A DNA stretch of 10,558 nucleotides, from assembly GCA_003503995.1 (NCBI GenBank), contig DOCA01000088.1, positions 1 to 10,558 of the forward strand, read 5' to 3'. Below, in pieces: positions 1-6,855 of the stretch. The DNA is from Holosporales bacterium (GTDB lineage Bacteria; Pseudomonadota; Alphaproteobacteria; Caedimonadales; UBA9215). The notes beneath the pieces were generated by a model that worked only from the letters and a program-made list of their open reading frames with translations, did not search any database and had not been told where the DNA came from. Each line of letters starts with the position of its first letter. The first letter of the stretch is position 1. A program made the translations under genes and the position numbers.

Positions 1-1842
1 TATGATGTTCACACAGCTGGGGCGATCATTGTTAAAGAACTACCATATGTTCTTGGCATCATGAGTGACCTATCTTGCCAATCAGAAGTGGAAAAAGCAC
101 CATTCCGTGATCGTAAGTTCATTGATGTGCGTCCAGATACCTTAACAGATATCATGGAATCCATTCGTCCAAAGGCAATTTTCAACGTTCCCAATCGTTT
201 TATAGAGAAAGGAAAAATTTCCATTGACCTTCTCTTCTTAACAATTGATGATTTTGAGCCCATTTCCATCATCAACCAAATTCCAGAGATGAAAGTGAAG
301 TTTGAATCACGTGTTAAACTGAGCGATCTTCTTGCTAAACTTGACGGTAACGCAGATTTGAACGTTGTTGCAGATGCGGTTCTTGCTGGTGAATCAAAAA
401 CAGCAGAACAAATCGTTGAAGAAGGAAAGATGATTCGTGAAGACGCTCAAAAAGCTTACGCTCTTGAACTTGTCGAAGAATTTTTGGATAAAATCGCAAA
501 ATCTGGTGAGCATAGCAGTGCTATCACAGCAGTTAGCGCGGAAGTTGCCCAAATTGACTTAGATCTCTCAGAGCAACTAGATGAAATTCTTCATGCTCCT
601 GAGTTCCAAAAAGTTGAAGGAACATGGCGCGGATTGTTCTATCTGGTAACAGGAACAGATGTTGGCGCACGTGTTAATGTTCGTTTGCTTAACACAACAA
701 AACAAGAATTGTCTTATGATCTTGAAAAAGCTGTTGGTTTTGACCAAAGTCAACTCTTCAAAAAGGTCTATGAAGAAGAATATGGTACCTTTGGTGGTAA
801 CCCTTACTCCTTCTTGATGAGTGACTTTGAATTCAGTCGCACACAATTCGATATCGAGCTTCTTGGTAAAATTTCAGAAGTATCAGCCGCTGCTCTTGCT
901 CCTTTCATTGCAGGCGCAAACCCAGGTTTGATCGATCTTGATACCTTTACCAACCTTGGAAACATTCGCGACGTTGCGACAGTCTTCCAAAGCACAGAGC
1001 TTGGTAAGTGGATGAGCTTCCGTGAGACAGATGAATCTCGCTACGTAGCCCTAACACTTCCTCACGTTTTGTCCCGTGCCCCTTATGGCAAGGATACAAA
1101 TCCTGTGGATGGTATGAACTACGAAGAAGGTGTTGATGGAACAGACAACAGCAAATTCTCTTGGATGAGCTCTGCGTGGGCCATGGCATTGAGAATTCTT
1201 GAAGCCTGTAACATGCACGGTTGGCCTGTGGCAACACGGGGTGTTGAAAATGGTGGTCTCGTTCGCGGTCTTCCTTACTACACCTTTAAAACAACAGATG
1301 GTGACGTTGCTTTGAAATGCCCAACTGAAGTTGCTATTACGGATCGTCGTGAGAAAGAATTGTCAGACCAAGGTTTGATCGCTCTTGTTCACTGTAAGAA
1401 CCGTGACTATGCGGCCTTCTTTGGATCACAAACAACCCATAAACCTCTTTTGTATAATACAGACGAAGCCAACTCTAACTCACAGTTGTCTGCTCGTTTG
1501 TCTTACATCATGGCTGCTAGCCGTTTTGGTCACTACATCAAGGTAATGATGAGAGATCGTATCGGTAGCTTTATGGAACGTGAAGATGTTGAAAGATATC
1601 TTAACGGTTGGCTTGCCCAATACATCTTGCTTAATGCCCGCCCAACGGATGGTATGAAGGCTAAGTATCCTTTGAAAGCAGGTCGTGTAGATGTGGTTAA
1701 TGTACCAGGAGATCCCGGCAACTATAAAGCGGTCGTGTTCTTACGCCCACACTTCCAACTTGAAGAATTAACAGCATCCCTTCGCTTGGTTGCAGATTTG
1801 CCAAAACCATACCACGAGCAAATCTTGTCTGATCTGGCTTAA
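1..1842 (+). CDS. tssB-tssC: TssB-TssC fusion: T6SS contractile sheath protein (5' partial)
   Basis: This single frame encodes both subunits of the T6SS contractile sheath, which surrounds the Hcp tube in the cytoplasm and contracts to fire it. The frame is open from base 1. The residues before the ATG at 61 (ending KELPYVLGIMSDLS) match the TssB N-terminal region (family form roughly ELPFVxGVMxDLSG), so the gene starts left of the window and the ATG at 61 is internal. 613 residues are visible. TssB covers about visible residues 1-128 (KFIDV, FNVPNRF, then KLSDLLAKLDGN near its C-terminus). TssC follows without a stop (HAPEFQKVEGTWRGLFYLV, KKVYEEEYGTFGG, SRYVALTLPHVLSR, DGTDNSKFSW, CPTEVAITDRREKELSDQG, LVHCKNRDYAAFFG, then FLRPHFQLEELTASLRLVADLPK at the end). 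The TssC part is near full length (about 480 residues). hcp follows after 34 bp. Both identities are very secure. The fusion is seen directly and is unusual. Confidence 0.95.
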   Translation, partial: YDVHTAGAIIVKELPYVLGIMSDLSCQSEVEKAPFRDRKFIDVRPDTLTDIMESIRPKAIFNVPNRFIEKGKISIDLLFLTIDDFEPISIINQIPEMKVKFESRVKLSDLLAKLDGNADLNVVADAVLAGESKTAEQIVEEGKMIREDAQKAYALELVEEFLDKIAKSGEHSSAITAVSAEVAQIDLDLSEQLDEILHAPEFQKVEGTWRGLFYLVTGTDVGARVNVRLLNTTKQELSYDLEKAVGFDQSQLFKKVYEEEYGTFGGNPYSFLMSDFEFSRTQFDIELLGKISEVSAAALAPFIAGANPGLIDLDTFTNLGNIRDVATVFQSTELGKWMSFRETDESRYVALTLPHVLSRAPYGKDTNPVDGMNYEEGVDGTDNSKFSWMSSAWAMALRILEACNMHGWPVATRGVENGGLVRGLPYYTFKTTDGDVALKCPTEVAITDRREKELSDQGLIALVHCKNRDYAAFFGSQTTHKPLLYNTDEANSNSQLSARLSYIMAASRFGHYIKVMMRDRIGSFMEREDVERYLNGWLAQYILLNARPTDGMKAKYPLKAGRVDVVNVPGDPGNYKAVVFLRPHFQLEELTASLRLVADLPKPYHEQILSDLA

Positions 1843-1876
1843 GGTCCATGCAATAAAAAAATAAAGGAGAAAAATA

Positions 1877-2479
1877 ATGGCTACAGTACTAACAGAACAA
1901 GCTTTAGGACTCGGCATAGACCAGATTTCTGGTCCAGCAACTGGTGCTGAATCATGGGCTAGCAATCGTGTTGGTGAGCAATACGCAGGTGCAACAAAAT
2001 CCGGTAACATCTTTTGTAAGATTGAAATTGCTGGAAACGTTGTAACTAAGTCTGAAACGGAAGGGTTTGAAGAGTGGACAACTCTTGCCTCTATGAATAT
2101 CTTAGATATCACAAGGCAAACCAATCCTAATCCAACTAACGATAAAGTCGAATCCGGTCGTGTGATTGTCCAAAACACACCTCTTTTGATTCCACATGAA
2201 GGGAACTCCATTGACCTTATGAAGGCCCTCGTTGATGGATCGCAAGTGGATGTTTATATCACACGTATTGGTCACTTTAAAGGCGAGCAACGTTTGCCTA
2301 TTGAAGAGTACACCTTTACAAACTGTGCGATTCAAAGGTTACAGGATAAAGCAGATATGCTTCAGGTTGTTTATCGCGCAACGATCGTTAAGAAAATTAT
2401 CAACTCTTATGATAAAGAAGGCACAAAGCTCGGTACTGCTGAGTGCACTTATGATCTTGCACTAAACAAAATTGAGTAA
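1877..2479 (+). CDS. hcp: Hcp (TssD), T6SS inner-tube protein with N-terminal extension
   Basis: Hcp forms hexameric rings that stack into the tube expelled by the T6SS, and it can carry effectors. The protein has 200 residues against about 160-170 for usual Hcp. The core runs from about residue 44 (NIFCKIEIAGNVVTKSETEG) through a beta-rich body (VIVQNTPLLIPHEGNS, VDVYITRIGH, EEYTFTNCAIQRLQDKAD) to the typical ending YDKEGTKLGTAECTYDLALNKIE. Residues 1-43 are an extra segment rich in G, A, S and T, with no clear signal peptide or membrane helix. The start is fixed by AAAGGAGA at 1863-1870, with AGGAG seven bases from the ATG. The gene lies 34 bp after the sheath gene and is followed by a strong terminator, so it probably ends that transcript. 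Placement next to tssBC and tssE supports a structural Hcp rather than an orphan. Confidence 0.93.
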   Translation: MATVLTEQALGLGIDQISGPATGAESWASNRVGEQYAGATKSGNIFCKIEIAGNVVTKSETEGFEEWTTLASMNILDITRQTNPNPTNDKVESGRVIVQNTPLLIPHEGNSIDLMKALVDGSQVDVYITRIGHFKGEQRLPIEEYTFTNCAIQRLQDKADMLQVVYRATIVKKIINSYDKEGTKLGTAECTYDLALNKIE

Positions 2480-2509
2480 TAAGCTATCTATATCCACTGA
2501 TCATTCTGT

Positions 2510-2547
2510 GGGCTTGAAAATCTCTAAAGGGTTTTCAAGCCCCTTTT
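2510..2547 (+). terminator. Rho-independent terminator after hcp
   Basis: A perfect 11-bp stem (GGGCTTGAAAA at 2510-2520 with TTTTCAAGCCC at 2532-2542) encloses an 11-base loop and is followed by CTTTT. It lies 31 bp after the hcp stop. It probably ends or attenuates the tssBC-hcp transcript before tssE. The structure reaches the ATG at 2548, which argues against that codon as the tssE start. Confidence 0.85.
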
Positions 2548-2622
2548 ATGAAAAGCTTTTATACAGGTATAAAGTCCATGACCATTCGACAGAAAAAAAA
2601 GAGATTTGAAAAAGGGGCACCC

Positions 2623-3066
2623 ATGCCTATTTTCGATCGCTTAATTGACGAAGAGCCTCATATCAGGAATGAACTTGTTTCAAAGAATTTCCTGCACGAT
2701 GAAGATCTTCAACTTTCTATCGGTCAAGAACTCTCTAATATCTTAGATACCAGAATTGGCTCTGATGTCGACTGGCCTGAACATTCAGATCATGATGCTG
2801 TCTTTTTACCAGAACAATTTGGCTTACGAGACTATGCTGGTCTTTTTGCTCAATCTGACAGCGGCAAGCGAGAAATTGCCTCCCATGTTCGAGCAGCAAT
2901 TTTACGTTTTGAGCCTCGCTTACAAAACCCACGGGTTCAAATCACCGAAGCCCATGCAGAAAAATTTGATGTGACTGTTGCTATAACCGGCGATGTTGTC
3001 ATTGATAATATACGCAAAAAAGTTCAGTTTCCTATGATTCTACACAACATTATGACCCGCACCTAA
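2623..3066 (+). CDS. tssE: TssE, T6SS baseplate protein (gp25-like)
   Basis: TssE is the T6SS relative of the phage T4 baseplate wedge protein gp25 and helps nucleate sheath assembly in the cytoplasm. From the start chosen here it has 147 residues, normal for the family. Family features in order are MPIFDRLIDEEP, SIGQELSNILDTRIG (the usual RxxLxxLLNTR region), LPEQFGLRDYAGL (usually the YGLPDFSG region), VRAAILRFEPRLQNPRVQI, and a beta-rich end. The frame is open further upstream, with ATGs at 2548 and 2578. The first abuts the terminator hairpin and neither has a good ribosome site. The ATG at 2623 has AAAGGGG at 2611-2617, five bases away, and gives an N-terminus like other TssE proteins. 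The start at 2578 remains possible. No tssF or tssG follows, although they often do. Confidence 0.88.
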   Translation: MPIFDRLIDEEPHIRNELVSKNFLHDEDLQLSIGQELSNILDTRIGSDVDWPEHSDHDAVFLPEQFGLRDYAGLFAQSDSGKREIASHVRAAILRFEPRLQNPRVQITEAHAEKFDVTVAITGDVVIDNIRKKVQFPMILHNIMTRT

Positions 3067-3104
3067 CCTAGTATTCTTACTTTATTCCTGTATATCGTTA
3101 GATC

Positions 3105-3137
3105 GTATCTTACGTACAAAAAGGTACGCCACGATAC
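3105..3137. other. Imperfect hairpin in the tssE downstream region
   Basis: GTATC (3105-3109) pairs with GATAC (3133-3137), and CGTAC (3113-3117) with GTACG (3124-3128), around an AAAAAG loop with a small internal loop between the two stems. No T-run follows, so it is not a typical terminator. It may be a transcript 3' structure or chance. The rest of 3067-3184 shows nothing I recognise. Confidence 0.35.
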
Positions 3138-3184
3138 TCCTGCCTCATACAGAAAAAAATTAAGAACACTGTAGAAACCTCTGA

Positions 3185-3216
3185 AAAAGACTATATATAA
3201 AGTCTTTTAATTTTTT
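3185..3216. terminator. Bidirectional terminator between tssE and the O-antigen ligase-like gene
   Basis: AAAAGACT (3185-3192) pairs with AGTCTTTT (3201-3208) around an 8-base AT loop. On the + strand it is followed by AA and six T's (3211-3216). On the - strand it is followed by a run of T's (complement of 3184-3188). It lies between two converging genes and overlaps the stop codon of the - strand gene (3207-3209). The stem is AT-rich, so efficiency is uncertain. Confidence 0.65.
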
Positions 3217-4448
3217 GGGCTCTTTTTTATCACAACGACCATTAAAACGGCAGCTGCCCCCAACCACGTGACCCACCATTTGTGCCAAATGCTGTGGGAC
3301 AAACTTAAGATCATAAACGATGCAACGGTAAAAAACATCGCCCAGGCTGTCGCAAGTCGGGTTTCCAACTTAGCAATGGCTCTAAAAAGCATAAAGTGTA
3401 AAATGGCCAAAAAAAGCGCCCCAACACCGCCAAGCTCAAGCCAAATCTGCATAATGTGATTGTGGGGATGAGAGGGAAGAATGTCATTTCCTTCAAAAAG
3501 TTTAAGACCATAAGTTGGGAATCCTCGCGAAGCCGCAGCCCCCCATCCTAGAAATGTCTTTTCTAAAACACGCTTTGTAATAAAATCCCAAATATAAAAA
3601 CGATGGGCTAAAGAAGACAAACCAGAAGTAAACCACATCACTTTTAAATCCAATGCAGGGATAAGACAGTGAAAAATAAAAGGTAAGCTTAAACACAAAA
3701 AAGCTGATAAATAGGCGCTGGCCATGGGAATAAAATAAGAAAAGCGATACCCTAATCCAGCGGCCATTCCAGCAATAATAAGGCCAAAGCTCCCCGCTTG
3801 ATACGCCACTTGAGATGCTAGAGTAATAGAAAAGAGAAATAAGAAGAGAGGGACAGCTTTTTGTTTGTAATGTAACTGCCAATAAGCTGCAAGGGGAATA
3901 GAAAGAATTAATAAAAGCGCAACATTTGTTTTTAAAGTAGACCAACCATATCCCATATTTTCCTTCAACGTTCCCCAAAAAAACGGTATTTGCAAAAATA
4001 ATAATAGGGCGCTTAGAAAAACAAGCCCTGTTAATAGCTTCATTGCCCAAGAAAAAGATCGTTGGCTAAAAGACTTTAGGTGGGTAAAAAGAACGGCAAT
4101 TAGAAAAAGAGTTGCACTTTGGGACAAACTGGCTTTAAAACTTTGCATAGGCCTCACAGACCACGCAGATGAGCAAAAAGACCACAACAACAAAACGGAA
4201 AGAATAAGAAATCCAGGGTGCTTCAAGGCGCGCCATAGATCTTTTAGAAACGTTTTTTTATCTTGGCAAAAGAGTGTTAGGACAACACCCGAACTCCACA
4301 AAAGAGCAACCGTAAAATGACGCAGTGAAACAATTGTGACAAGCGTCCCGAGAGAAAAGAGTACAATAAAGAATTGCTGAAGAGGCCTAAAGGTTTTAAA
4401 GTGATTTATCATACTTATTTTAAAAGTTTCCAACGGAGTTAAAGACAT
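3207..4448 (-). CDS. O-antigen ligase/polymerase family membrane protein (WaaL/Wzy_C-like)
   Basis: This is a polytopic inner-membrane protein of 413 residues with roughly ten or more hydrophobic segments. Members of this family either ligate undecaprenyl-linked glycan to lipid A-core (WaaL) or polymerise such glycans (Wzy). Key features are a conserved Arg after an early membrane segment (SAWSVRP, R99) and the large periplasmic loop with SLAHRFYIWDF (279-289), FLGWGAAASRGF (299-310) and the His-rich HPHNHIMQIWLELGGVG (327-343), which holds the His typical of WaaL active regions. Ligase cannot be told from polymerase from sequence alone. The ATG at 4448 has no visible ribosome site; an in-frame ATG at 4412 would give 401 residues and leave room for signals. 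The start codon is one base from that of the divergent ygfZ gene. The gene ends in a bidirectional terminator. Confidence 0.85.
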   Translation of the reverse strand: MSLTPLETFKISMINHFKTFRPLQQFFIVLFSLGTLVTIVSLRHFTVALLWSSGVVLTLFCQDKKTFLKDLWRALKHPGFLILSVLLLWSFCSSAWSVRPMQSFKASLSQSATLFLIAVLFTHLKSFSQRSFSWAMKLLTGLVFLSALLLFLQIPFFWGTLKENMGYGWSTLKTNVALLLILSIPLAAYWQLHYKQKAVPLFLFLFSITLASQVAYQAGSFGLIIAGMAAGLGYRFSYFIPMASAYLSAFLCLSLPFIFHCLIPALDLKVMWFTSGLSSLAHRFYIWDFITKRVLEKTFLGWGAAASRGFPTYGLKLFEGNDILPSHPHNHIMQIWLELGGVGALFLAILHFMLFRAIAKLETRLATAWAMFFTVASFMILSLSHSIWHKWWVTWLGAAAVLMVVVIKKSPKN

Positions 4449-4449
4449 A

Positions 4450-5319
4450 ATGTGTGCGCTTTATCATAAAAATCGAGCTGTTTTTAAATTACAAGGGCCC
4501 GATGCACTCTCATTTTTACAAGGCATCATAACCAATGACAGTGAAACCTTAGCAGAAAACAATATTTTGTACACCGTTATGCTCACACCAACGGGACGTT
4601 TCCACTTTGAATTCTTTCTTTATTGGGGTCATGAAGACGGTAAGGACTGCGTTTACCTTGATACCCCTGCCTCTTTTGCAAGTGATCTTTTTAAACGGAT
4701 GCGCCTCTTTAAACTCAGGGCCAATGTTACCATTGACGACATTTCGGATAAAGTTCACGTGGTCACCTACCACGACGATTCACCTCCTTCAAAACGCTTT
4801 GCCTTTCCAGACCCTCGTCATCCGAGCCTAGGATACCGCGGTCTTTTCTTTGAAGGCATAACAAAAGATTACCAAGATGACGAAGTCTTTTATACCGACC
4901 TTTGTCTTAAACTATGTATTCCCCGAGCAGGGTTTGAGCTTATTCCTGAAAAAACCATTCCCCTTGAAGCTAACCTTGAAGAACTTAATGCGCTGAGCTT
5001 TACAAAAGGGTGTTACTTAGGGCAAGAGCTTACCGCTCGAACAAAGCACCAAGGTACGGTTCGCAAAAAACTCTATCCCGTCTTGATTGATGGGCAGATT
5101 AACAATGAAATGCTTGAAAAAGGCATCACTATTTATGATGATGCTCGTAAAATTGGGGTGCTTTTATCCCATGAAAAAGGCCTTGGCATTGCAAAGCTCC
5201 GTATTGACGATGTCGAAAAAAAACAGGACCAAGTTAAAGTTTGGCAGGGCATTTTAACAGAAACCAAAACAGACTGCTGTAAAATAACGTACTCCCCAGA
5301 TAAAGCCCCCCCAAAGTAA
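4450..5319 (+). CDS. ygfZ: YgfZ/GcvT-type folate-binding Fe-S cluster maintenance protein
   Basis: YgfZ (COG0354, relative of IBA57) is a cytosolic folate-binding protein that supports assembly or repair of some Fe-S enzymes, including MiaB-type radical SAM enzymes. The protein has 289 residues. The N-terminus FKLQGPDALSFLQGIITND matches the family, as does LTPTGRFHFEFFLY. The signature KGCYLGQELTARTKHQGTVRK includes the conserved Cys188. The start is fixed because the conserved N-terminal motif begins only about ten residues in and no other Met is available. GGAG at 4435-4438, 11 bases before the ATG, is the likely ribosome site and lies inside the first codons of the divergent membrane gene. 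The last 86 bp overlap the 3' end of the convergent glycosyltransferase gene. Confidence 0.92.
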   Translation: MCALYHKNRAVFKLQGPDALSFLQGIITNDSETLAENNILYTVMLTPTGRFHFEFFLYWGHEDGKDCVYLDTPASFASDLFKRMRLFKLRANVTIDDISDKVHVVTYHDDSPPSKRFAFPDPRHPSLGYRGLFFEGITKDYQDDEVFYTDLCLKLCIPRAGFELIPEKTIPLEANLEELNALSFTKGCYLGQELTARTKHQGTVRKKLYPVLIDGQINNEMLEKGITIYDDARKIGVLLSHEKGLGIAKLRIDDVEKKQDQVKVWQGILTETKTDCCKITYSPDKAPPK

Positions 5320-6229
5320 GGGAATCTCTCATATTAAAAATAAAAGTGGTGAATCCTTGAAGTACAAGAAGACTGGTGTAAAGGCTTGTTACTTTTAAGT
5401 GAGGCCACCCCTTAAGATTTAAGCGATGAAAGAAAAAGCCCTTATGAGGTGTTGTCACAGATTTACGCTGCACTAAACGCAGAGCAATGGTAATGCTGAT
5501 ATCAAAAAGGACGGGGAAAAACAAATACCCCATCACCAAAACGGATTCGGAAATATCTTGAAATTCTAGTAACAAAAAGCTCGGTAAACAAACACCTGTA
5601 AAAAAAGTCCCCACGTCTCCTTGGATGATTTTCCCCCTATAGTTCCAATATAAAAAGCCTAAAAGGCCTGGCACAAGAGCAAGATATAAAATCGATGTCG
5701 TCGAGAAAAAAAGAAATGCAAAAAGAGACACAACTAAAGCAGCCGTCCCAGCAAGTCCATTAAGCCCATCAAAGAAGTTATAAGCATTCACAAATCCCCC
5801 CAACAAAATCAATAGCACGACAAATTTAAAACCAAATAAATCAACATGTGGAAAAACATTTATCATAACAGCAGCGCTTACAAGCAACTGAACGACCAAG
5901 CGCTTTAAAAAAGAAATTTCAATAATCTCGTCCACAAAACCCATAAGAGCTAACAGTCCTGCCCCTCCAAGGATCCATAAAACAGGAGGTGTAATCAAAG
6001 GTGCTACGTAAAAATGATACGCCGTAATGAACGTTAAAAAACCACAGATAATTCCCACGCCGCCTGATGTTGGGATCGGCTGTATATGAGATGATCTCTC
6101 TTCTGGATGATCCAACATGTTTAACTTCATCATGCCATGGGTGACCAAAAAAGAGACGAAGCCCGCACCCACCAAAGAAAAAAACATCTCTAATTCGCTT
6201 TCAAAATCTGTAAGAGCTCCTAAAAACAC
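5234..6229 (-). CDS. WecA/WbpL-like polyprenyl-phosphate glycosyl-1-phosphate transferase
   Basis: This integral membrane enzyme (331 residues) belongs to the MraY/WecA (PNPT, glycosyltransferase 4) family. Members transfer a sugar-1-phosphate from a UDP-sugar to undecaprenyl phosphate, starting O-antigen or other envelope glycans. Motifs seen are DHPEERSSHIQPIPTSGG (40-57), GFVDE (97-101, where most members have GxxDD), NAYNFFDGLNGLAG (148-161), GDVGTF (204-209) and PHKGFFFHRL (261-270). About ten hydrophobic segments are present. The C-terminal His motif is closer to WecA/WbpL than to MraY, so a peptidoglycan role is less likely. The start is a GTG with AGAGG eight bases away, overlapping the end of ctaG. 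An in-frame ATG at 6187 is a weaker alternative. The gene is probably translationally coupled to ctaG and overlaps ygfZ by 86 bp at its 3' end, where the last membrane segment is encoded. Confidence 0.88.
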   Translation of the reverse strand: MFLGALTDFESELEMFFSLVGAGFVSFLVTHGMMKLNMLDHPEERSSHIQPIPTSGGVGIICGFLTFITAYHFYVAPLITPPVLWILGGAGLLALMGFVDEIIEISFLKRLVVQLLVSAAVMINVFPHVDLFGFKFVVLLILLGGFVNAYNFFDGLNGLAGTAALVVSLFAFLFFSTTSILYLALVPGLLGFLYWNYRGKIIQGDVGTFFTGVCLPSFLLLEFQDISESVLVMGYLFFPVLFDISITIALRLVQRKSVTTPHKGFFFHRLNLKGWPHLKVTSLYTSLLVLQGFTTFIFNMRDSLTLGGLYLGSTLFYSSLFWFLLKCPAKL

Positions 6230-6234
6230 GTTAC

Positions 6235-6855
6235 TTACCTCTTATTAAATTGTTGAACTTGGTGTCGCGTTGCATTAGGCAATCCAAGAATCGCCGGAAT
6301 ATTAGGATCCTTGGAATCAAAAAATGTATAAGACAGTGTAATGGTCTCAACATCATGACAGTTAGGATCATCCATAATAGCAGGATCAATAAAAAATTGA
6401 ACAGGCATATTTGCTGTTTCATGAGCATTAATGATCTGTTCTTCAAAACAAAAACAATGGATCTTATTAAAATACTGAGCCACCTTATCTGGCGTCACAT
6501 TATAAGTTGCAATACCTGTAAAATCTTTGGATGTTCTATTGGTGACCTCATAAAACCCAAGGCCTGTTTCACCAACATAAACTGTCGTTGCAATCTGGAG
6601 AGGCTTAAAATCCCACGGCAAGTCTCGATGTACGTCTCCATTAAAACGAACCGTTATAACGCGATCAACCATATGGTCTGCCCCTTGAAGTGCAATTTTA
6701 ACAGTACCGCCGTAACCGGTCCGCTGGCAAAAAATACGATAAAGGGGAACAGACGCAAAAGAGAATGCTAACATAGCAAAAACAAGAGCAAACAAAATAA
6801 TCGCCCCATGACGATTACTCCGTTTTAAGGGAAGGTGATTTTTCTTTTCAACCAC
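6235..6855 (-). CDS. ctaG: CtaG/Cox11, copper chaperone for cytochrome oxidase CuB
   Basis: CtaG (Cox11) is anchored in the inner membrane with its domain in the periplasm, and delivers copper to the CuB site of subunit I. The protein has 206 residues, normal length. One membrane helix lies at about 18-36, followed by the conserved VPLYRIFCQRTGYGGT (Cys43). The Cu(I) motif HCFCFEEQ (Cys134, Cys136) and MPVQFFIDP (150-158) are intact. The C-terminus keeps TLSYTFFD. The start is GTG, directly adjacent to the TAG stop of the upstream small gene with no bases between. An AAAGG site seven bases upstream, inside the small gene, supports it and suggests coupled translation. Confidence 0.95.
   Translation of the reverse strand: MVEKKNHLPLKRSNRHGAIILFALVFAMLAFSFASVPLYRIFCQRTGYGGTVKIALQGADHMVDRVITVRFNGDVHRDLPWDFKPLQIATTVYVGETGLGFYEVTNRTSKDFTGIATYNVTPDKVAQYFNKIHCFCFEEQIINAHETANMPVQFFIDPAIMDDPNCHDVETITLSYTFFDSKDPNIPAILGLPNATRHQVQQFNKR

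Noticed and set aside
61..63. ATG at 61 as the start of the sheath gene
   Set aside because: The frame is open to base 1 and the 20 upstream residues match the TssB N-terminal region, so the gene is truncated by the window edge.
2545..2573. Promoter between the hcp terminator and tssE (TATAAA at 2568-2573)
   Set aside because: No convincing -35 at proper spacing; AT-rich sequence makes chance matches likely.
2548..2622. ATG at 2548 as the tssE start
   Set aside because: It abuts the hcp terminator hairpin, has no ribosome site, and adds a basic leader not seen in TssE.
1..3066. Phage tail or R-type tailocin origin for the sheath/tube/baseplate genes
   Set aside because: The sheath has both TssB and TssC signatures and the tube is Hcp, so this is T6SS rather than a phage tail.
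4463..4494. Promoter for the ligase-like gene (TTGTAA and TATGAT on the - strand, inside ygfZ)
   Set aside because: The -10 is good but the spacer is about 20 bases, too long for a confident call.
6250..6771. 173-residue + strand frame opposite ctaG
   Set aside because: It has no family resemblance, no ribosome site, and is fully antisense to a well-supported gene; it looks like a shadow frame.
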